This document shows positions 6,014-15,228 of a DNA stretch of 39,484 nucleotides, in pieces (position 1 is the stretch's first letter; every line of letters starts with the position of its first letter). The notes under the pieces were generated by a model. It worked only from the letters and a program-made list of their open reading frames with translations, was not told where the DNA came from and ran no database searches. Both the position numbers and the translations under genes were made by a program. The stretch is from Burkholderiales bacterium (GTDB lineage: Bacteria; Pseudomonadota; Gammaproteobacteria; Burkholderiales; Thiobacteraceae): assembly GCA_018781585.1 (NCBI GenBank), contig JADMJT010000003.1, positions 1-39,484 on the forward strand, written 5' to 3'.

Positions 6014-6616
6014 ATGCGCCAGCTTGCTATCATCGCTACCTTGCTGCTTACCACACTCTTGGGTGGCTGCGGCTACAACACCTTGCAGCAGAACGACGAA
6101 TCCATCAAAGCCGCTTGGGCCGAGGTGCTGAATCAGTATCAGCGCCGCGCCGACTTGGTGCCGAATCTGGTCAAAGTGGTAGAAGGCTACGCCGCGCATG
6201 AACGGAGCATTTTGGTGCAAGTCACCGAAGCGCGCGCGAAAGTGGGCACCATTCAAGCCACACCCGAACTCATTAACGATGAACAGGCGTTTGCTAAATT
6301 CCAGCAGGCCCAAGGCCAACTCACCAGCGCCTTATCGCGCTTGATCGCGGTGGTGGAGAATTATCCGCAACTCAAGGCGGATACCCAGTTTCTGGCTTTG
6401 CAGACGCAACTGGAAGGCACCGAGAACCGCATCACGGTCGCACGCAACCGCTACATCAAGTCGGTGGAAGGATACAACGTGACGGTGCGTTCGTTCCCGA
6501 GCAATCTCACGGCCATGCTGTTCGGCTTCAAGGTCAAACCCACTTTCGCGCCGGAAAATGAAAAGGAAATTTCTAAAGCGCCTAAGGTGGAATTTGGTAC
6601 CGCACCTGCGCGCTAA
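6014..6616 (+). CDS. lemA: LemA family lipoprotein
   Basis: Protein of 200 residues. The N-terminus is a lipoprotein signal with lipobox LLGGC (Cys at about residue 19), followed by the family pattern GYNTLQQNDESIKAAWAEVLNQYQRRADLVPNL and later VVENYPQLKAD and RNRYIKSVEGYN. LemA is a membrane-attached helical bundle of unsettled function, often encoded with TPM-domain proteins, as here. I chose the ATG at 6014, which follows GGAGA by about 8 nt; the ATG at 5999 overlaps that ribosome binding site. It starts 35 bp after the udg stop and may be read through from that operon. Confidence 0.92.
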   Translation: MRQLAIIATLLLTTLLGGCGYNTLQQNDESIKAAWAEVLNQYQRRADLVPNLVKVVEGYAAHERSILVQVTEARAKVGTIQATPELINDEQAFAKFQQAQGQLTSALSRLIAVVENYPQLKADTQFLALQTQLEGTENRITVARNRYIKSVEGYNVTVRSFPSNLTAMLFGFKVKPTFAPENEKEISKAPKVEFGTAPAR

Positions 6617-6622
6617 GCCTGT

Positions 6623-7474
6623 ATGAATTTTCGGTCGCGTCTTGCGCGCTGGCTAAGCTTCTTCATATTGCCCCTTGCCTTGGGGGGCTTCCCTGCATTG
6701 TCTCAAGAAGAAGTGGCGATACCGCCGCGCGCGGCGCGCGTCACCGATCTCACTCAAACACTGAGCGCGCCGCAACAGCAAGCGCTGGAACAAAAGCTCG
6801 CCGCACTCGAAGCGCAAAAGGGCAGCCAGATCGCGGTACTGATCTTGCCCACCACCGCACCCGAGGAGATCGAACAATTTTCCATTCGTGTGGCCGAAGC
6901 CTGGAAGCTTGGGCGCAAAGGCATCGATGACGGGCTAATCCTGTTGGTGGCGAAAGACGATCGCACGCTGCGCATCGAGGTCGGTTATGGACTGGAGGGG
7001 GCCATACCGGATATCGCCGCGAAGCGCATTATCGAAGAGATCATTACGCCGCGCTTTCGCACCGGGGATTTTTATGATGGCATCGATCAAGGTGTGGATC
7101 GGTTAATCGGGTTGATCAACGGCGAAGCGCTTCCCCCACCCAAGCCCAGCAGATGGATAGGCGTGAATTCTTTTGAGAACCTATTTCCGCTGGCCTTGTT
7201 TTTGATCTTTGTTGTCGGCGGCATCCTGCGCGCGATCTTTGGGCGGCTGCTGGGCGCGAGCATCACGTCGGCCGTGGCCGGCATTGGCGCTTGGATGCTC
7301 ATCGGCAGCCTGATCGGTGCGCTGATTGCGGGTGCGCTGGCCTTTTTCTTTGTCTTATCCGGCATCAGCGGCATCGGACACGGCATCGGTCGTGGCGGTG
7401 GCGGTTTGGGGGGCGGCGGGTTCTCCGGCGGGGGCGGTGGTTTTGGCGGAGGCGGTGCTTCCGGGCGCTGGTAG
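6623..7474 (+). CDS. TPM-domain membrane protein with Gly-rich tail (YgcG family)
   Basis: 283 residues. A signal peptide (about 1-27, ending near ALSQ) precedes a TPM domain at about 38-170, with VTDLTQTLSAPQQQ, IAVLILPTT, GIDDGLILLVAKDDRTLRIEVGYGLEGAIPD and an acidic RTGDFYDGIDQGVDRL. Two or three membrane segments follow at about 185-250, then a tail of GGGG/GGFSGG repeats. TPM domains are periplasmic; some have been reported to have phosphatase activity or roles in photosystem II repair or respiratory complex stability. It starts 6 nt after lemA, so the two are in one operon and probably act at the same membrane. Confidence 0.9.
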   Translation: MNFRSRLARWLSFFILPLALGGFPALSQEEVAIPPRAARVTDLTQTLSAPQQQALEQKLAALEAQKGSQIAVLILPTTAPEEIEQFSIRVAEAWKLGRKGIDDGLILLVAKDDRTLRIEVGYGLEGAIPDIAAKRIIEEIITPRFRTGDFYDGIDQGVDRLIGLINGEALPPPKPSRWIGVNSFENLFPLALFLIFVVGGILRAIFGRLLGASITSAVAGIGAWMLIGSLIGALIAGALAFFFVLSGISGIGHGIGRGGGGLGGGGFSGGGGGFGGGGASGRW

Positions 7475-7485
7475 AGGAGTAAGCA

Positions 7486-7983
7486 ATGAATGTAAAACGG
7501 CTGATAAAGCATTTTGCGCTGCCACCTTGGCTGCTGCGCCGCGCGTTAACGTCCTCCACCATGCACGCGATCGAAGCGGCCATCGCCGCCAGCGAAACGC
7601 GTCACCTCGGTCAAATACGATTTGCTGTCGAGGAGAGTTTAGCGTTTGACGCATTGTGGCGCGGCAAGACAGGGCGCGAGCGTGCGCTGGAGGTGTTTGC
7701 CAATCTCCGTGTGTGGGATACGGAGTTAAACAATGGGGTGCTGGTATATCTGCTGCTGGCAGATCGGGATGTGGAAATCGTTGCGGATCGCGGTATTTAT
7801 CGTGCGGTGGGCGAGGCGGCCTGGGAAGAAATTTGCCGCTCGATAGAAGCGGCGCTGCAAGCGGGGCAATTCGAAACCGGTGTGGTGAAAGGAGTCGAGG
7901 CCATCGGCGCGCAGTTAGCAGTACATTATCCGCGCCATGCGGCAGGGGCGAATGAATTGCCGGATGTGCCCGTCGTACTGTAG
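7486..7983 (+). CDS. Second TPM-domain protein
   Basis: 165 residues with no signal peptide and no strong membrane segment. The TPM domain covers about 20-155: ALTSSTMHAIEAAIAASE, HLGQIRFAVEESL, RVWDTELNNGVLVYLLLADRDVEIVADRGI and a C-terminal helix. In the family the acidic patch binds divalent metal. It follows the first TPM gene by 11 nt with a GAGGAG ribosome site, completing a lemA-TPM-TPM operon. The two TPM proteins differ in location: the first is anchored and exported, while this one seems to lack export signals, although the N-terminal basic stretch could mask a weak anchor. Confidence 0.85.
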   Translation: MNVKRLIKHFALPPWLLRRALTSSTMHAIEAAIAASETRHLGQIRFAVEESLAFDALWRGKTGRERALEVFANLRVWDTELNNGVLVYLLLADRDVEIVADRGIYRAVGEAAWEEICRSIEAALQAGQFETGVVKGVEAIGAQLAVHYPRHAAGANELPDVPVVL

Positions 7984-7993
7984 CGGCTTGAAT

Positions 7994-9244
7994 TTATCCT
8001 TGCGCAGCCATGTATTCGCTCATTTGCTTCGTGACGGCCTCGATGACGCTCGCGCCGACGCGTAAGTGCTGTGCCATGTTACTGATGTCTTCATCGTTGA
8101 CCACCTGTTCGCTATCCTGATAGCCGGCCTTGATCGCAAGCAGGTTCGCTAAAGCGATGAGATAAAGGCTATTGCTCGGTTGGCTCGCGCTGGAAACGGC
8201 GTCGTGAAAGCGCGCGATTTGCTGGTGTTCGACGGGGAATTTCCAACTGGCGAGCAGCGCCGCGCCAAATTCGCCGTGAAATTTTTCCATGAGTTCCAAG
8301 CATTCTTGTTCCGTCGCATCGGGGCGCTTCTTCGACATTTCTGCGAAAAACTGCAACAGGATGAGCTTGCCGATATCGTGCATTAGGCCCAAGGTGTAGT
8401 AGCTGTCCGGATCGGGGAGCGCGAGTTTTTGTGCGAGCGCTTGGGCGCAAGCGGCGGTCGCGAGCAAGTGTTGCCACACCTTATTCAGCAATACCTCAAA
8501 CTGGGGTACATCCACTTTGAATAGGCCGCGTTTGGAAAGAATCAGCACGTAGTTTTCCGTCATTTTCATGCCGATACGCGCGATGGCCTTGTCCAGGGAT
8601 TTGATTTCTGACAAGCCGCGGTATTGCGGCGAATTGGAAATGCTGATCAGCTTGGAGGTGATGCCGGGATCGGTTTGCACTACCTTGACCAATTCATCCA
8701 GATCCATGTCAACCCGTTGAAACAGCTCCTCGACTTTATGCGCGAGTTCTGGAAGCACCGGTAACGAGGCTTGCCCACTTCTGATGCGATTGACTATTTC
8801 CTCGGTGATCGACAGGGTGGGGGTAGTCTCAGCCGCTTTCGTGGCTTGCTTCGTGGGCAACTCCGCTTGGGATTTCGCCAGCAGTTTTTTGGCTTTTTGC
8901 ACCAGCGAGTCTTTGTCGAAAGGTTTGGTTATATAGTCGTTTACCCCAGCTTGTAGGGCATTGATGACGCTGGTTTTGTCTGAGCGCGCAGTCAGCAGCA
9001 GCATGGGGATGTGTTTGGTTTTATCGTTGCTACGCATCGCTTCCAGCAGCTCAAAGCCGGTCATGTGTGGCATGTTCCAGTCCGAGATGACCATCGCGAA
9101 CGGTTCCGCTTGGAGTTTTTCCCAGGCTACTTGGCCATGCTCGCAGGCAACTACTTCGTCGCACGGCAAATTTTTACTGACGATGGTTTTTAGGGCCAGC
9201 CGGATGTTTTCTTCATCTTCTGCAACTAGGATACGTATGGCCAT
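7994..9244 (-). CDS. Response regulator with HDOD output domain
   Basis: 416 residues. The receiver domain at about 1-125 has Asp55 as phospho-acceptor (MVISDWNMPHMTG) and the conserved TAR and KPF motifs. A linker of about 30 residues leads to an HDOD domain at about 150-350, beginning LPVLPELAHKVEELFQ and containing LMHDIGKLILL. HDOD domains are HD-related, usually without phosphohydrolase activity, and act in signalling proteins controlling motility, cell cycle or stress. The ATG at 9242-9244 lies one nucleotide after the stop of the histidine kinase gene, so this is its likely partner. Confidence 0.9.
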   Translation of the reverse strand: MAIRILVAEDEENIRLALKTIVSKNLPCDEVVACEHGQVAWEKLQAEPFAMVISDWNMPHMTGFELLEAMRSNDKTKHIPMLLLTARSDKTSVINALQAGVNDYITKPFDKDSLVQKAKKLLAKSQAELPTKQATKAAETTPTLSITEEIVNRIRSGQASLPVLPELAHKVEELFQRVDMDLDELVKVVQTDPGITSKLISISNSPQYRGLSEIKSLDKAIARIGMKMTENYVLILSKRGLFKVDVPQFEVLLNKVWQHLLATAACAQALAQKLALPDPDSYYTLGLMHDIGKLILLQFFAEMSKKRPDATEQECLELMEKFHGEFGAALLASWKFPVEHQQIARFHDAVSSASQPSNSLYLIALANLLAIKAGYQDSEQVVNDEDISNMAQHLRVGASVIEAVTKQMSEYMAAQG

Positions 9245-9245
9245 T

Positions 9246-10976
9246 TTAGGATGCTCCCGTTTCTGTTTTTACTGGCGATGAAAGCGGCGCATCATTTTTT
9301 CGTTGATGTTGCAATGCCCGCTCGATTTCCTCGTCTGTGAGATAGCCGAGATCAACTAGGATCTCACCCAACTTTTTACTGGCACCGCTTGCGTCGGGCA
9401 GGGTGAACAGTATCGTGGTGCCCTTTCCCAACGCGCTTTCGGCCCAGATATTTCCTTGATAGTGGTCGATGATTTGTTTACAAATCGTCAGGCCCAGGCC
9501 GGTCCCTTGAATCTTGCGAGATTGGTCGTTCTCTACTTGATAAAACTGATCGAAAATGCGTTCCAACTGGCTGGCGGCGAGACCAGGACCGCTATCCGCG
9601 ACCGCAAGTTGAACGAATCCTTTTCCGGTGCGATCCCACACGCGTTTGGCGCTGACAATGACTTTGCCGGACGGCGTGAATTTGAGTGAATTCGACATCA
9701 AGTTGGCAAATACTTGGCGAATCTTGTCCGAGTCGGTAACCGCATACAGTGAGGCGTCGGCGACGTCTAATTCGAGCGCAATGCCTTTTGCGTGATAAGC
9801 GCCGGTAAAGGCTTCCACCGAAGCCCGTGTCACATCAACCAGATTAATTTTTTCATCGCGCCAGACCATGCGTCCGGCATCAATCTTTTGCATATCTAAA
9901 ATATCGTTGATCAACCGGTTTAAACGGTCAGCTTCGTCATTGATGATGCGCAGGTAATTTCGGGCATCCGGATCGTTGATCTCATCGCTGAGAATATTAG
10001 CGAAGGATTTGATTGAGGTTAGCGGCGTGCGCAACTCATGCGATACGATTGAGATAAATTGGGATTTAACTTGATTCGCACGCGCTAGCTCGTCATTGGT
10101 TTTTTCTAATTCTGCGGTGCGTTCCTTGATCAGCTGTTCCAAATTGGCTGTCAGCATTTCCAGCGCTTTTTGATTCGCGGCGAGATCTTGCGCGTTGCGT
10201 TTGCGCTCGGTGATGTCGGTTTGAATGCAGATAAAGTGATGAGGCTGGCCCTGGATATCTCGAATTGGAATCATGGAGGATTCTAACCATTGAATCCGGC
10301 CATGCTTGGGCTTAATTTGCAGTTCGCCGCGCCAAATTTCACCCCGCAGCAAATTATCCCAAAGCGCTGTATGACACTCAATCGGATCGGCTTCCGGATT
10401 TAATTGGGTGAAGGGGTGATCGAGTAATTCATGTCGCGAGTAGCCGGTTATCTCGCACAGTAGATCATTCGCATACTTAAGATGGCCGTTGAAATCAATG
10501 ATGCTCACGATGGCGTGACGATCAAAAGCGTATTGCTGCTCTTGGAGTTCATTGAAGGCTTGGTTCAGTGCGGTGTCTTGCGCGTGTAGTTTGCTGGCGA
10601 CTGAATTGAGTACATCGGTTAATTCGCGCAAATCGAGCGCGGCGGGCTTCGCCAGATGTGCGTCTGGATAGGTGGGTAGGGCGCGGATAAATTTGGTGAT
10701 GTCGTTGAGCGGGGCCAACGCGCGTTTGAGTAGCCAGAATATCATTGAGCCCGCAAGCAGTGAGACGATGCCACTTTGTATGAGTATGGGCGCCACGGAT
10801 GTTCTCGATGCGTCGCCGAAATGGCTTCTTAGCATGATTGCCGCCCAAACGATCAAGGTGGCGAGCAATGGTATTTTCCATTGCAGCCGATTCGGCCAAA
10901 ACAACCCCGCGGCCCTCGAAGTTGATGGGCATTGCGGGGCTGGGTTTGATGCCTGCGCAGTTTGTTGTTTCAGCAT
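9246..10976 (-). CDS. PAS-domain sensor histidine kinase with an extra C-terminal GspE-N/MshEN-like motif
   Basis: 576 residues. Two membrane segments (about 34-50 and 66-84) enclose a short periplasmic loop. A PAS domain follows at about 150-262 (FNGHLKYANDLLCEITGYS, ending DITERKR), then a coiled coil, the HisKA domain with His313 in VSHELRTPLTSIK, and a HATPase domain with the N, G1 (DSGPGL) and G2 (GTGLGL) boxes. The last 45 residues are unusual: KLGEILVDLGYLTDEEIERA resembles the N-terminal repeat of GspE/PilB-type ATPases (MshEN), some of which bind cyclic di-GMP. The gene is in a two-gene operon with the REC-HDOD regulator. Confidence 0.9.
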   Translation of the reverse strand: MLKQQTAQASNPAPQCPSTSRAAGLFWPNRLQWKIPLLATLIVWAAIMLRSHFGDASRTSVAPILIQSGIVSLLAGSMIFWLLKRALAPLNDITKFIRALPTYPDAHLAKPAALDLRELTDVLNSVASKLHAQDTALNQAFNELQEQQYAFDRHAIVSIIDFNGHLKYANDLLCEITGYSRHELLDHPFTQLNPEADPIECHTALWDNLLRGEIWRGELQIKPKHGRIQWLESSMIPIRDIQGQPHHFICIQTDITERKRNAQDLAANQKALEMLTANLEQLIKERTAELEKTNDELARANQVKSQFISIVSHELRTPLTSIKSFANILSDEINDPDARNYLRIINDEADRLNRLINDILDMQKIDAGRMVWRDEKINLVDVTRASVEAFTGAYHAKGIALELDVADASLYAVTDSDKIRQVFANLMSNSLKFTPSGKVIVSAKRVWDRTGKGFVQLAVADSGPGLAASQLERIFDQFYQVENDQSRKIQGTGLGLTICKQIIDHYQGNIWAESALGKGTTILFTLPDASGASKKLGEILVDLGYLTDEEIERALQHQRKNDAPLSSPVKTETGAS

Positions 10977-11134
10977 TTTTCAGTCTGGATTAAGAAACGG
11001 CTCTTGTGCGTAAATATGACATTCGACCGCCAATCTATCGGCATCTCTTCTACAAACTTAACTTGAAAGCAGGGGGATTAACCCACCTTGGCCGTGCCCG
11101 ACTTTGGCGCGAGAGAAAAACCGTACAGATAAGG

Positions 11135-11153
11135 ACAACCGGATGCCGGTTGT
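11135..11153 (-). terminator. Hairpin at the end of lplT, possible terminator
   Basis: ACAACCGG-ATG-CCGGTTGT is a perfect 8-bp stem ending at the lplT stop codon. On the minus strand it is followed by CCTTATCTG, so the U-rich tail is weak. It may be a poor intrinsic terminator or an mRNA 3'-end stabiliser. Confidence 0.45.
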
Positions 11154-12433
11154 TAGGGATGGGAGCTGGTGCGGGCTACGTCGAGCAATTTCTCGATTTC
11201 CGCACCGTGGCGGGTCACGTTACAGCGGTGCCAATTCATGATGAAGAGCATGATGGCCGAGACGAACAGCCCGAAAATGATGATCGCGCCATTCACCGAA
11301 ACGTCTGCTTTTTGCAACAGATAGTAGGTGCCGACCATGACCAGAATGCCGGCATTCTCGTTAAAGTTTTGTACCGCGATCGAATGTCCGGCGCCCACTA
11401 GGATATGGCCACGATGCTGCAATAGCGCATTCATCGGCACCACGAAGAAACCGGCGATAGCACCGATCAGGATCATCAAGAGCATCACTAAAGGAAGGTA
11501 GGTCACAGCGACCATGCTGATGACGAAGATGCCCATCATTGCCCCCACCGGCAGCACGTTGACTGATTTGTGTATGGGGATGATGCGCGCCGCGGTGATC
11601 GCACCGATCGCGACACCAATGGCGACCACGCCTTGCAGCATGGAGGCCTTGTCGAGCGAGAGTCCCAATGCAACTTTGGCCCAATCCAGCACGATAAATT
11701 GTAAGGTGGCGCCCGCAGCCCAAAATAGGGTGGTGACAGCCAAGGAAATTTGTCCTAATTTGTCCATCCAGAGCAATTTCACGCAATGGCTGAAATCACG
11801 TACGAGGAACCATGGGTTACGCTTGACCGGTTTGTGATCGACGCCGGTGTTGGGCACATATAAATTGAATAACGCGGCCAATAAGTAAAATACCGCAATC
11901 ACGCTAATCGCCATTTCTGGCGCGGTATCGATCCCGGTTTCGATGCCCGGTAGATCAAATTGTGCTAGTTGGGCGCTGATCGACGGGTTGATCAACATCC
12001 CTCCCACCACGGTGCCGAGGATGATCGCAGCAACGGTCAGCCCCTCGATCCAGGCATTTGCCAGTACCAGCTGATTAGGGGGCAACAGCTCGGTGAGAAT
12101 GCCGTATTTCGCCGGTGAATAGGCCGCCGCGCCGAGCCCGACAATGCCATATGCGAGCAAGGGATGGACATTGAACAATAACAGCAGGCAGCCCCCGATT
12201 TTGATCGTGTTGCTGATCAGCATCACTTGCCCTTTGGGCATGGAATCGGCGAAGGCCCCCACGAAGGGCGCCAACACCACATAGGAAACCGTGAAATAAA
12301 ACTTGAGTAGGGGCGAATATTCGGGGCGATGGAAAAAATCAATCAGCAGCAAAATCGCGGCGATGAGCAACGCATTGTCTGCAAGGGCGGAGCAAAATTG
12401 CGCCGCCATGATGATGTAGAAACCGCGGTTCAT
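11153..12433 (-). CDS. lplT: Lysophospholipid transporter LplT
   Basis: Major facilitator protein of 426 residues with about 12 membrane segments. LplT flips lysophospholipids, formed in the inner membrane, to the cytoplasmic face for re-acylation. The N-terminus MNRGFYIIMAAQFCSALADNALLIAA and the following FVGAFADSMPKGQVMLISN are family signatures. In enterics lplT is next to aas; here no acyltransferase gene lies beside it. It is divergent from rhlE with 214 bp between. Assignment is by these motifs; a general MFS exporter is the alternative but less likely. Confidence 0.9.
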   Translation of the reverse strand: MNRGFYIIMAAQFCSALADNALLIAAILLLIDFFHRPEYSPLLKFYFTVSYVVLAPFVGAFADSMPKGQVMLISNTIKIGGCLLLLFNVHPLLAYGIVGLGAAAYSPAKYGILTELLPPNQLVLANAWIEGLTVAAIILGTVVGGMLINPSISAQLAQFDLPGIETGIDTAPEMAISVIAVFYLLAALFNLYVPNTGVDHKPVKRNPWFLVRDFSHCVKLLWMDKLGQISLAVTTLFWAAGATLQFIVLDWAKVALGLSLDKASMLQGVVAIGVAIGAITAARIIPIHKSVNVLPVGAMMGIFVISMVAVTYLPLVMLLMILIGAIAGFFVVPMNALLQHRGHILVGAGHSIAVQNFNENAGILVMVGTYYLLQKADVSVNGAIIIFGLFVSAIMLFIMNWHRCNVTRHGAEIEKLLDVARTSSHP

Positions 12434-12581
12434 TCAGTACAATTTACACAGCAGTGCCCGAAGGTTATGCCGTAAGCGGAAAGCGCGTTTATACCATACA
12501 ACCGGTGACGATCGTAAGTTCGGTGCGGATGGTCGAATTGATGAGATTTTGCAGCCGGGGGCCCCGGACCGCGCCAAGCTT

Positions 12582-12612
12582 TTTACCGAATCCGGCGTAA
12601 ATAACCTATAAT
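12582..12612 (+). promoter_or_regulatory. Probable sigma-70 promoter of rhlE
   Basis: A perfect TATAAT at 12607-12612 lies 35 bp before the rhlE ATG. The best -35 candidate is TTTACC at 12582-12587 with a long 19-bp spacer. The -10 box is convincing and the -35 box is not. Confidence 0.45.
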
Positions 12613-12647
12613 CTCCCGCCTATTTCACTCATTACCAGTCATTTTTC

Positions 12648-14018
12648 ATGTCATTTGAAAGTTTAGGTTTATCTCCCGATATCCTGCGCGCGATTGCCGA
12701 TGCGGGCTATACCGAGCCCACGCCGATTCAGGCGCAGGCGATCCCCGTCGTGCTGTCGGGCAAGGACGTCATGGCAGGGGCGCAAACCGGCACCGGTAAG
12801 ACCGCGAGTTTCACCCTGCCCATGCTGCACAAGTTGGCGGTGCATCAAAACACCAGCACCTCACCCGCACGGCATCAAGTGCGCGGCCTCATTTTGGCGC
12901 CGACGCGCGAACTGGCGGCCCAGGTCGAGGCCAGCGTACGTACGTACAGCAAATATCTCTCGCTTCGCTCGACGTCGGTGTACGGCGGCGTGCATATCGA
13001 TCCGCAAATCGCGGAACTGCGGCGCGGCGTGGAAATTCTGGTGGCGACCCCAGGCCGCTTGCTTGATCACTTGCATCAAAAAAGCGTGAACCTGTCGCAG
13101 GTGGAGTTCCTGGTGCTGGATGAAGCCGACCGCATGCTGGACATGGGCTTCATGCCAGACATCCGGCGCATTTTTAGTTATCTGCCGCCGCGCCGGCAAA
13201 ATCTGTTGTTCTCGGCGACCTTTGCCGAAGAAATTAAGCGCCTGGCCAATGATTTCATGCACGACCCGCAGTTAATTGAGGTCGCGCGCCGTAACGCGAC
13301 CGCCGATACGGTCACCCAGGTTGCGTATCCGGTGGGGAATGATCACAAACGGCGCTTGCTGGCGCAGATCATCAAAAATGAAAAATTGGAACAAGTCCTC
13401 ATTTTTACCAACACCAAGACCGGTGCGAACCGGCTAGCGCATCAATTGATCCATGAGAACATCAACGCCGTCGCGATCCACTCGGATAAAACCCAGCAGG
13501 CGCGCATGCAAGCGCTGGCTGAATTTAAGGAGGGCAAGATCCAGGCCTTAGTCGCAACCGACATCGCCGCGCGTGGTTTGGATATCGATGATTTGCCGTG
13601 TGTGGTGAATTTCGAGTTGCCGCATAGTGCGGAGGACTACGTCCATCGGATTGGCCGCACGGGCCGTGCTGGGACGAGCGGGAAAGCAATTTCGTTGGTG
13701 AGTCCGGAAGAAAAACGCTATTTGAGCGATATCGAGAAACTGATCAAACGCGTCATTCCGCTTGAAGCCATGCCAGGTTTCGGTGCGGAGCGCCTAGTTG
13801 AGGTCGCTGGCAAGGACCACTACCACGAAAGAAGCAAGGAGCGGGCGCGGCCTGTCGCTGCACGGAAGGTAGAACCGGAGCCGCGTATCGAGCCAGAATT
13901 AGCGCTTGAGTTAGCGCCGGATACGGAAATAAAAAGGGCGCCGATCCGGCGCCCTGGGCAAAAACGTGAAGTGGCGGCCTTACTCTTGCCACCCCGCAGC
14001 ATCCCCGCCACGGAATAG
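12648..14018 (+). CDS. rhlE: DEAD-box ATP-dependent RNA helicase RhlE
   Basis: 456 residues. All helicase motifs are present: F-x17-Q motif region ([12 protein letters not shown]), [44 protein letters not shown] and [10 protein letters not shown]. RhlE-type helicases remodel structured RNA in ribosome assembly and RNA decay. The C-terminal 80 residues are a basic, Pro/Glu-rich tail ([18 protein letters not shown]), typical of low-complexity RNA-binding tails. The last 13 codons overlap the mlaA gene on the other strand. The tail also contains, as coding sequence, the terminator hairpin that serves mlaA. Confidence 0.93.
   Translation: MSFESLGLSPDILRAIADAGYTEPTPIQAQAIPVVLSGKDVMAGAQTGTGKTASFTLPMLHKLAVHQNTSTSPARHQVRGLILAPTRELAAQVEASVRTYSKYLSLRSTSVYGGVHIDPQIAELRRGVEILVATPGRLLDHLHQKSVNLSQVEFLVLDEADRMLDMGFMPDIRRIFSYLPPRRQNLLFSATFAEEIKRLANDFMHDPQLIEVARRNATADTVTQVAYPVGNDHKRRLLAQIIKNEKLEQVLIFTNTKTGANRLAHQLIHENINAVAIHSDKTQQARMQALAEFKEGKIQALVATDIAARGLDIDDLPCVVNFELPHSAEDYVHRIGRTGRAGTSGKAISLVSPEEKRYLSDIEKLIKRVIPLEAMPGFGAERLVEVAGKDHYHERSKERARPVAARKVEPEPRIEPELALELAPDTEIKRAPIRRPGQKREVAALLLPPRSIPATE
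13931..13954 (-). terminator. Intrinsic terminator of mlaA, inside rhlE coding sequence
   Basis: GGGCGCCG-ATC-CGGCGCCC (13936-13954) is a perfect 8-bp GC stem, followed on the minus strand by TTTTTATTT. It lies 26 bp beyond the mlaA stop and is read as codons within the RhlE tail. In the plus direction there is no U-run, so it should terminate only minus-strand transcripts. Confidence 0.8.
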
Positions 14019-14990
14019 CCAAGCCAAGAGCATCGGCATTTCATCCGCTTGCGTTTCTGTTTTTGCAGGGTTCTCAGCTTGGTTCTCGACCGTAGGTGCG
14101 GCTGGCGCAGCGGCTTCCAGCCTTTTCTCAGTTTCAATCGCAAGTTTCTCGCCCGATTCCACCACCGGCGCTTCGCTCACTGTTTGCGATTTCACTTCTT
14201 CAGTCCCCGCAAGGGGGACGCCGGTGGGTGCCCCGCTGCTATGCAGCGACCCTTCCGCAGCCTCGGCTTGTTTGGCCGGCGCCGGCTCGTCTTCCAGCTG
14301 CTCGCGTGGCGGGTTGCCATCATAGATCAGGTTACGTCGCTGCTGAATGTAAGCATCGCGCAAAAAGGTATACGGGTCGAGCGCCGCTTCGTCCAACACT
14401 TTTTCCGCATCCAGCAGGCGTGCGCGGCGGTCGATGACGCGCAGCGCGCCTAAGGTATTGCGGGTCGGGATGTGGCTCAAATTCCAAACCGGATCCAGTT
14501 GGTAATAGGCCGCTAAACCGACGGTATCGCGCAAATTGCTTGGCCCGAGAATCGGCAGCATCAGGAAGGGGCCATCGCCGACTCCCCAGTAGCCCAAGGT
14601 TTGGCCAAAATCCTCATTGTGCTTTTCCAGGCCAAAACTGGTCGCGACATCGAACAGGCCGCCAATACCGAAAGTCGTATTGGCGATCAAGCGTGCCACA
14701 TCGGAGGCTGCCTGGCTGAATTTGAACTGGAGCAAGTTGTTCACTGCGATCAATGCATCATCGATATTGGAGAAAAAATTCCCTACACTCGTACGTACCG
14801 GGTTAGGCAAGACGGCCTTGTAGCCTTTTGCCACGGGTTTCAGGACCGCTTCATCAATCGTGTCATTGAATTTATATACCCCGCGGTTAAGGGGTTCCAG
14901 CGGGTCGCGCGGGTCGCCATTGGTGGCGCAACCGGTAAGCGCAAACACGATTCCAAGCAGAGCGAATTTGGGTAGGAGCGATATTTTCAT
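13980..14990 (-). CDS. mlaA: MlaA (VacJ) outer-membrane lipoprotein with an extended repeat-bearing tail
   Basis: 336 residues. MlaA sits in the outer membrane and passes mislocalised phospholipids from the outer leaflet to the Mla retrograde transport system. The start at [13 protein letters not shown] (ATG 14988-14990) gives a lipoprotein signal with lipobox LTGC. Family motifs follow: [62 protein letters not shown]. After about residue 222 a disordered Ala/Pro/Glu-rich tail of some 110 residues is longer than usual. Part of it ([18 protein letters not shown]) is encoded by the interspersed repeat at 14201-14260. The other mla genes are not in this window. The 3' end overlaps rhlE by 39 bp. 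Confidence 0.93.
   Translation of the reverse strand: MKISLLPKFALLGIVFALTGCATNGDPRDPLEPLNRGVYKFNDTIDEAVLKPVAKGYKAVLPNPVRTSVGNFFSNIDDALIAVNNLLQFKFSQAASDVARLIANTTFGIGGLFDVATSFGLEKHNEDFGQTLGYWGVGDGPFLMLPILGPSNLRDTVGLAAYYQLDPVWNLSHIPTRNTLGALRVIDRRARLLDAEKVLDEAALDPYTFLRDAYIQQRRNLIYDGNPPREQLEDEPAPAKQAEAAEGSLHSSGAPTGVPLAGTEEVKSQTVSEAPVVESGEKLAIETEKRLEAAAPAAPTVENQAENPAKTETQADEMPMLLAWLFRGGDAAGWQE
14201..14260 (-). repeat. Interspersed repeat translated within the MlaA tail
   Basis: The reverse complement begins CTGCGGAAGGGTCGCTGC and matches the repeat at 1173-1230 along almost its whole length. The CGCTGC/GCAGCG stem is preserved with a different loop. It is read in frame as [18 protein letters not shown], adding about 20 residues to the disordered C-terminal part of MlaA. 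Confidence 0.75.
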
Positions 14991-15228
14991 GTTCTTATCT
15001 AATTTTAGTTTCGAAATTGGGAGCAAATATATCAGCTAAGTACGTTGTTTGGAACAGTTTTTTCTCTAGATAACCATATCGGCTAGTGACCGGAATACTT
15101 GAGTGTAGACATTCAAGAAAGGGGAATTCAGGCCGTTTACTTAACTTATTCAGGCGATTTTTCGGCAAAATTACATTCAGGCGCATTTAGGGCTAAATTT
15201 TTTCTCGGGCCTGCCGCTAATCCAAATC

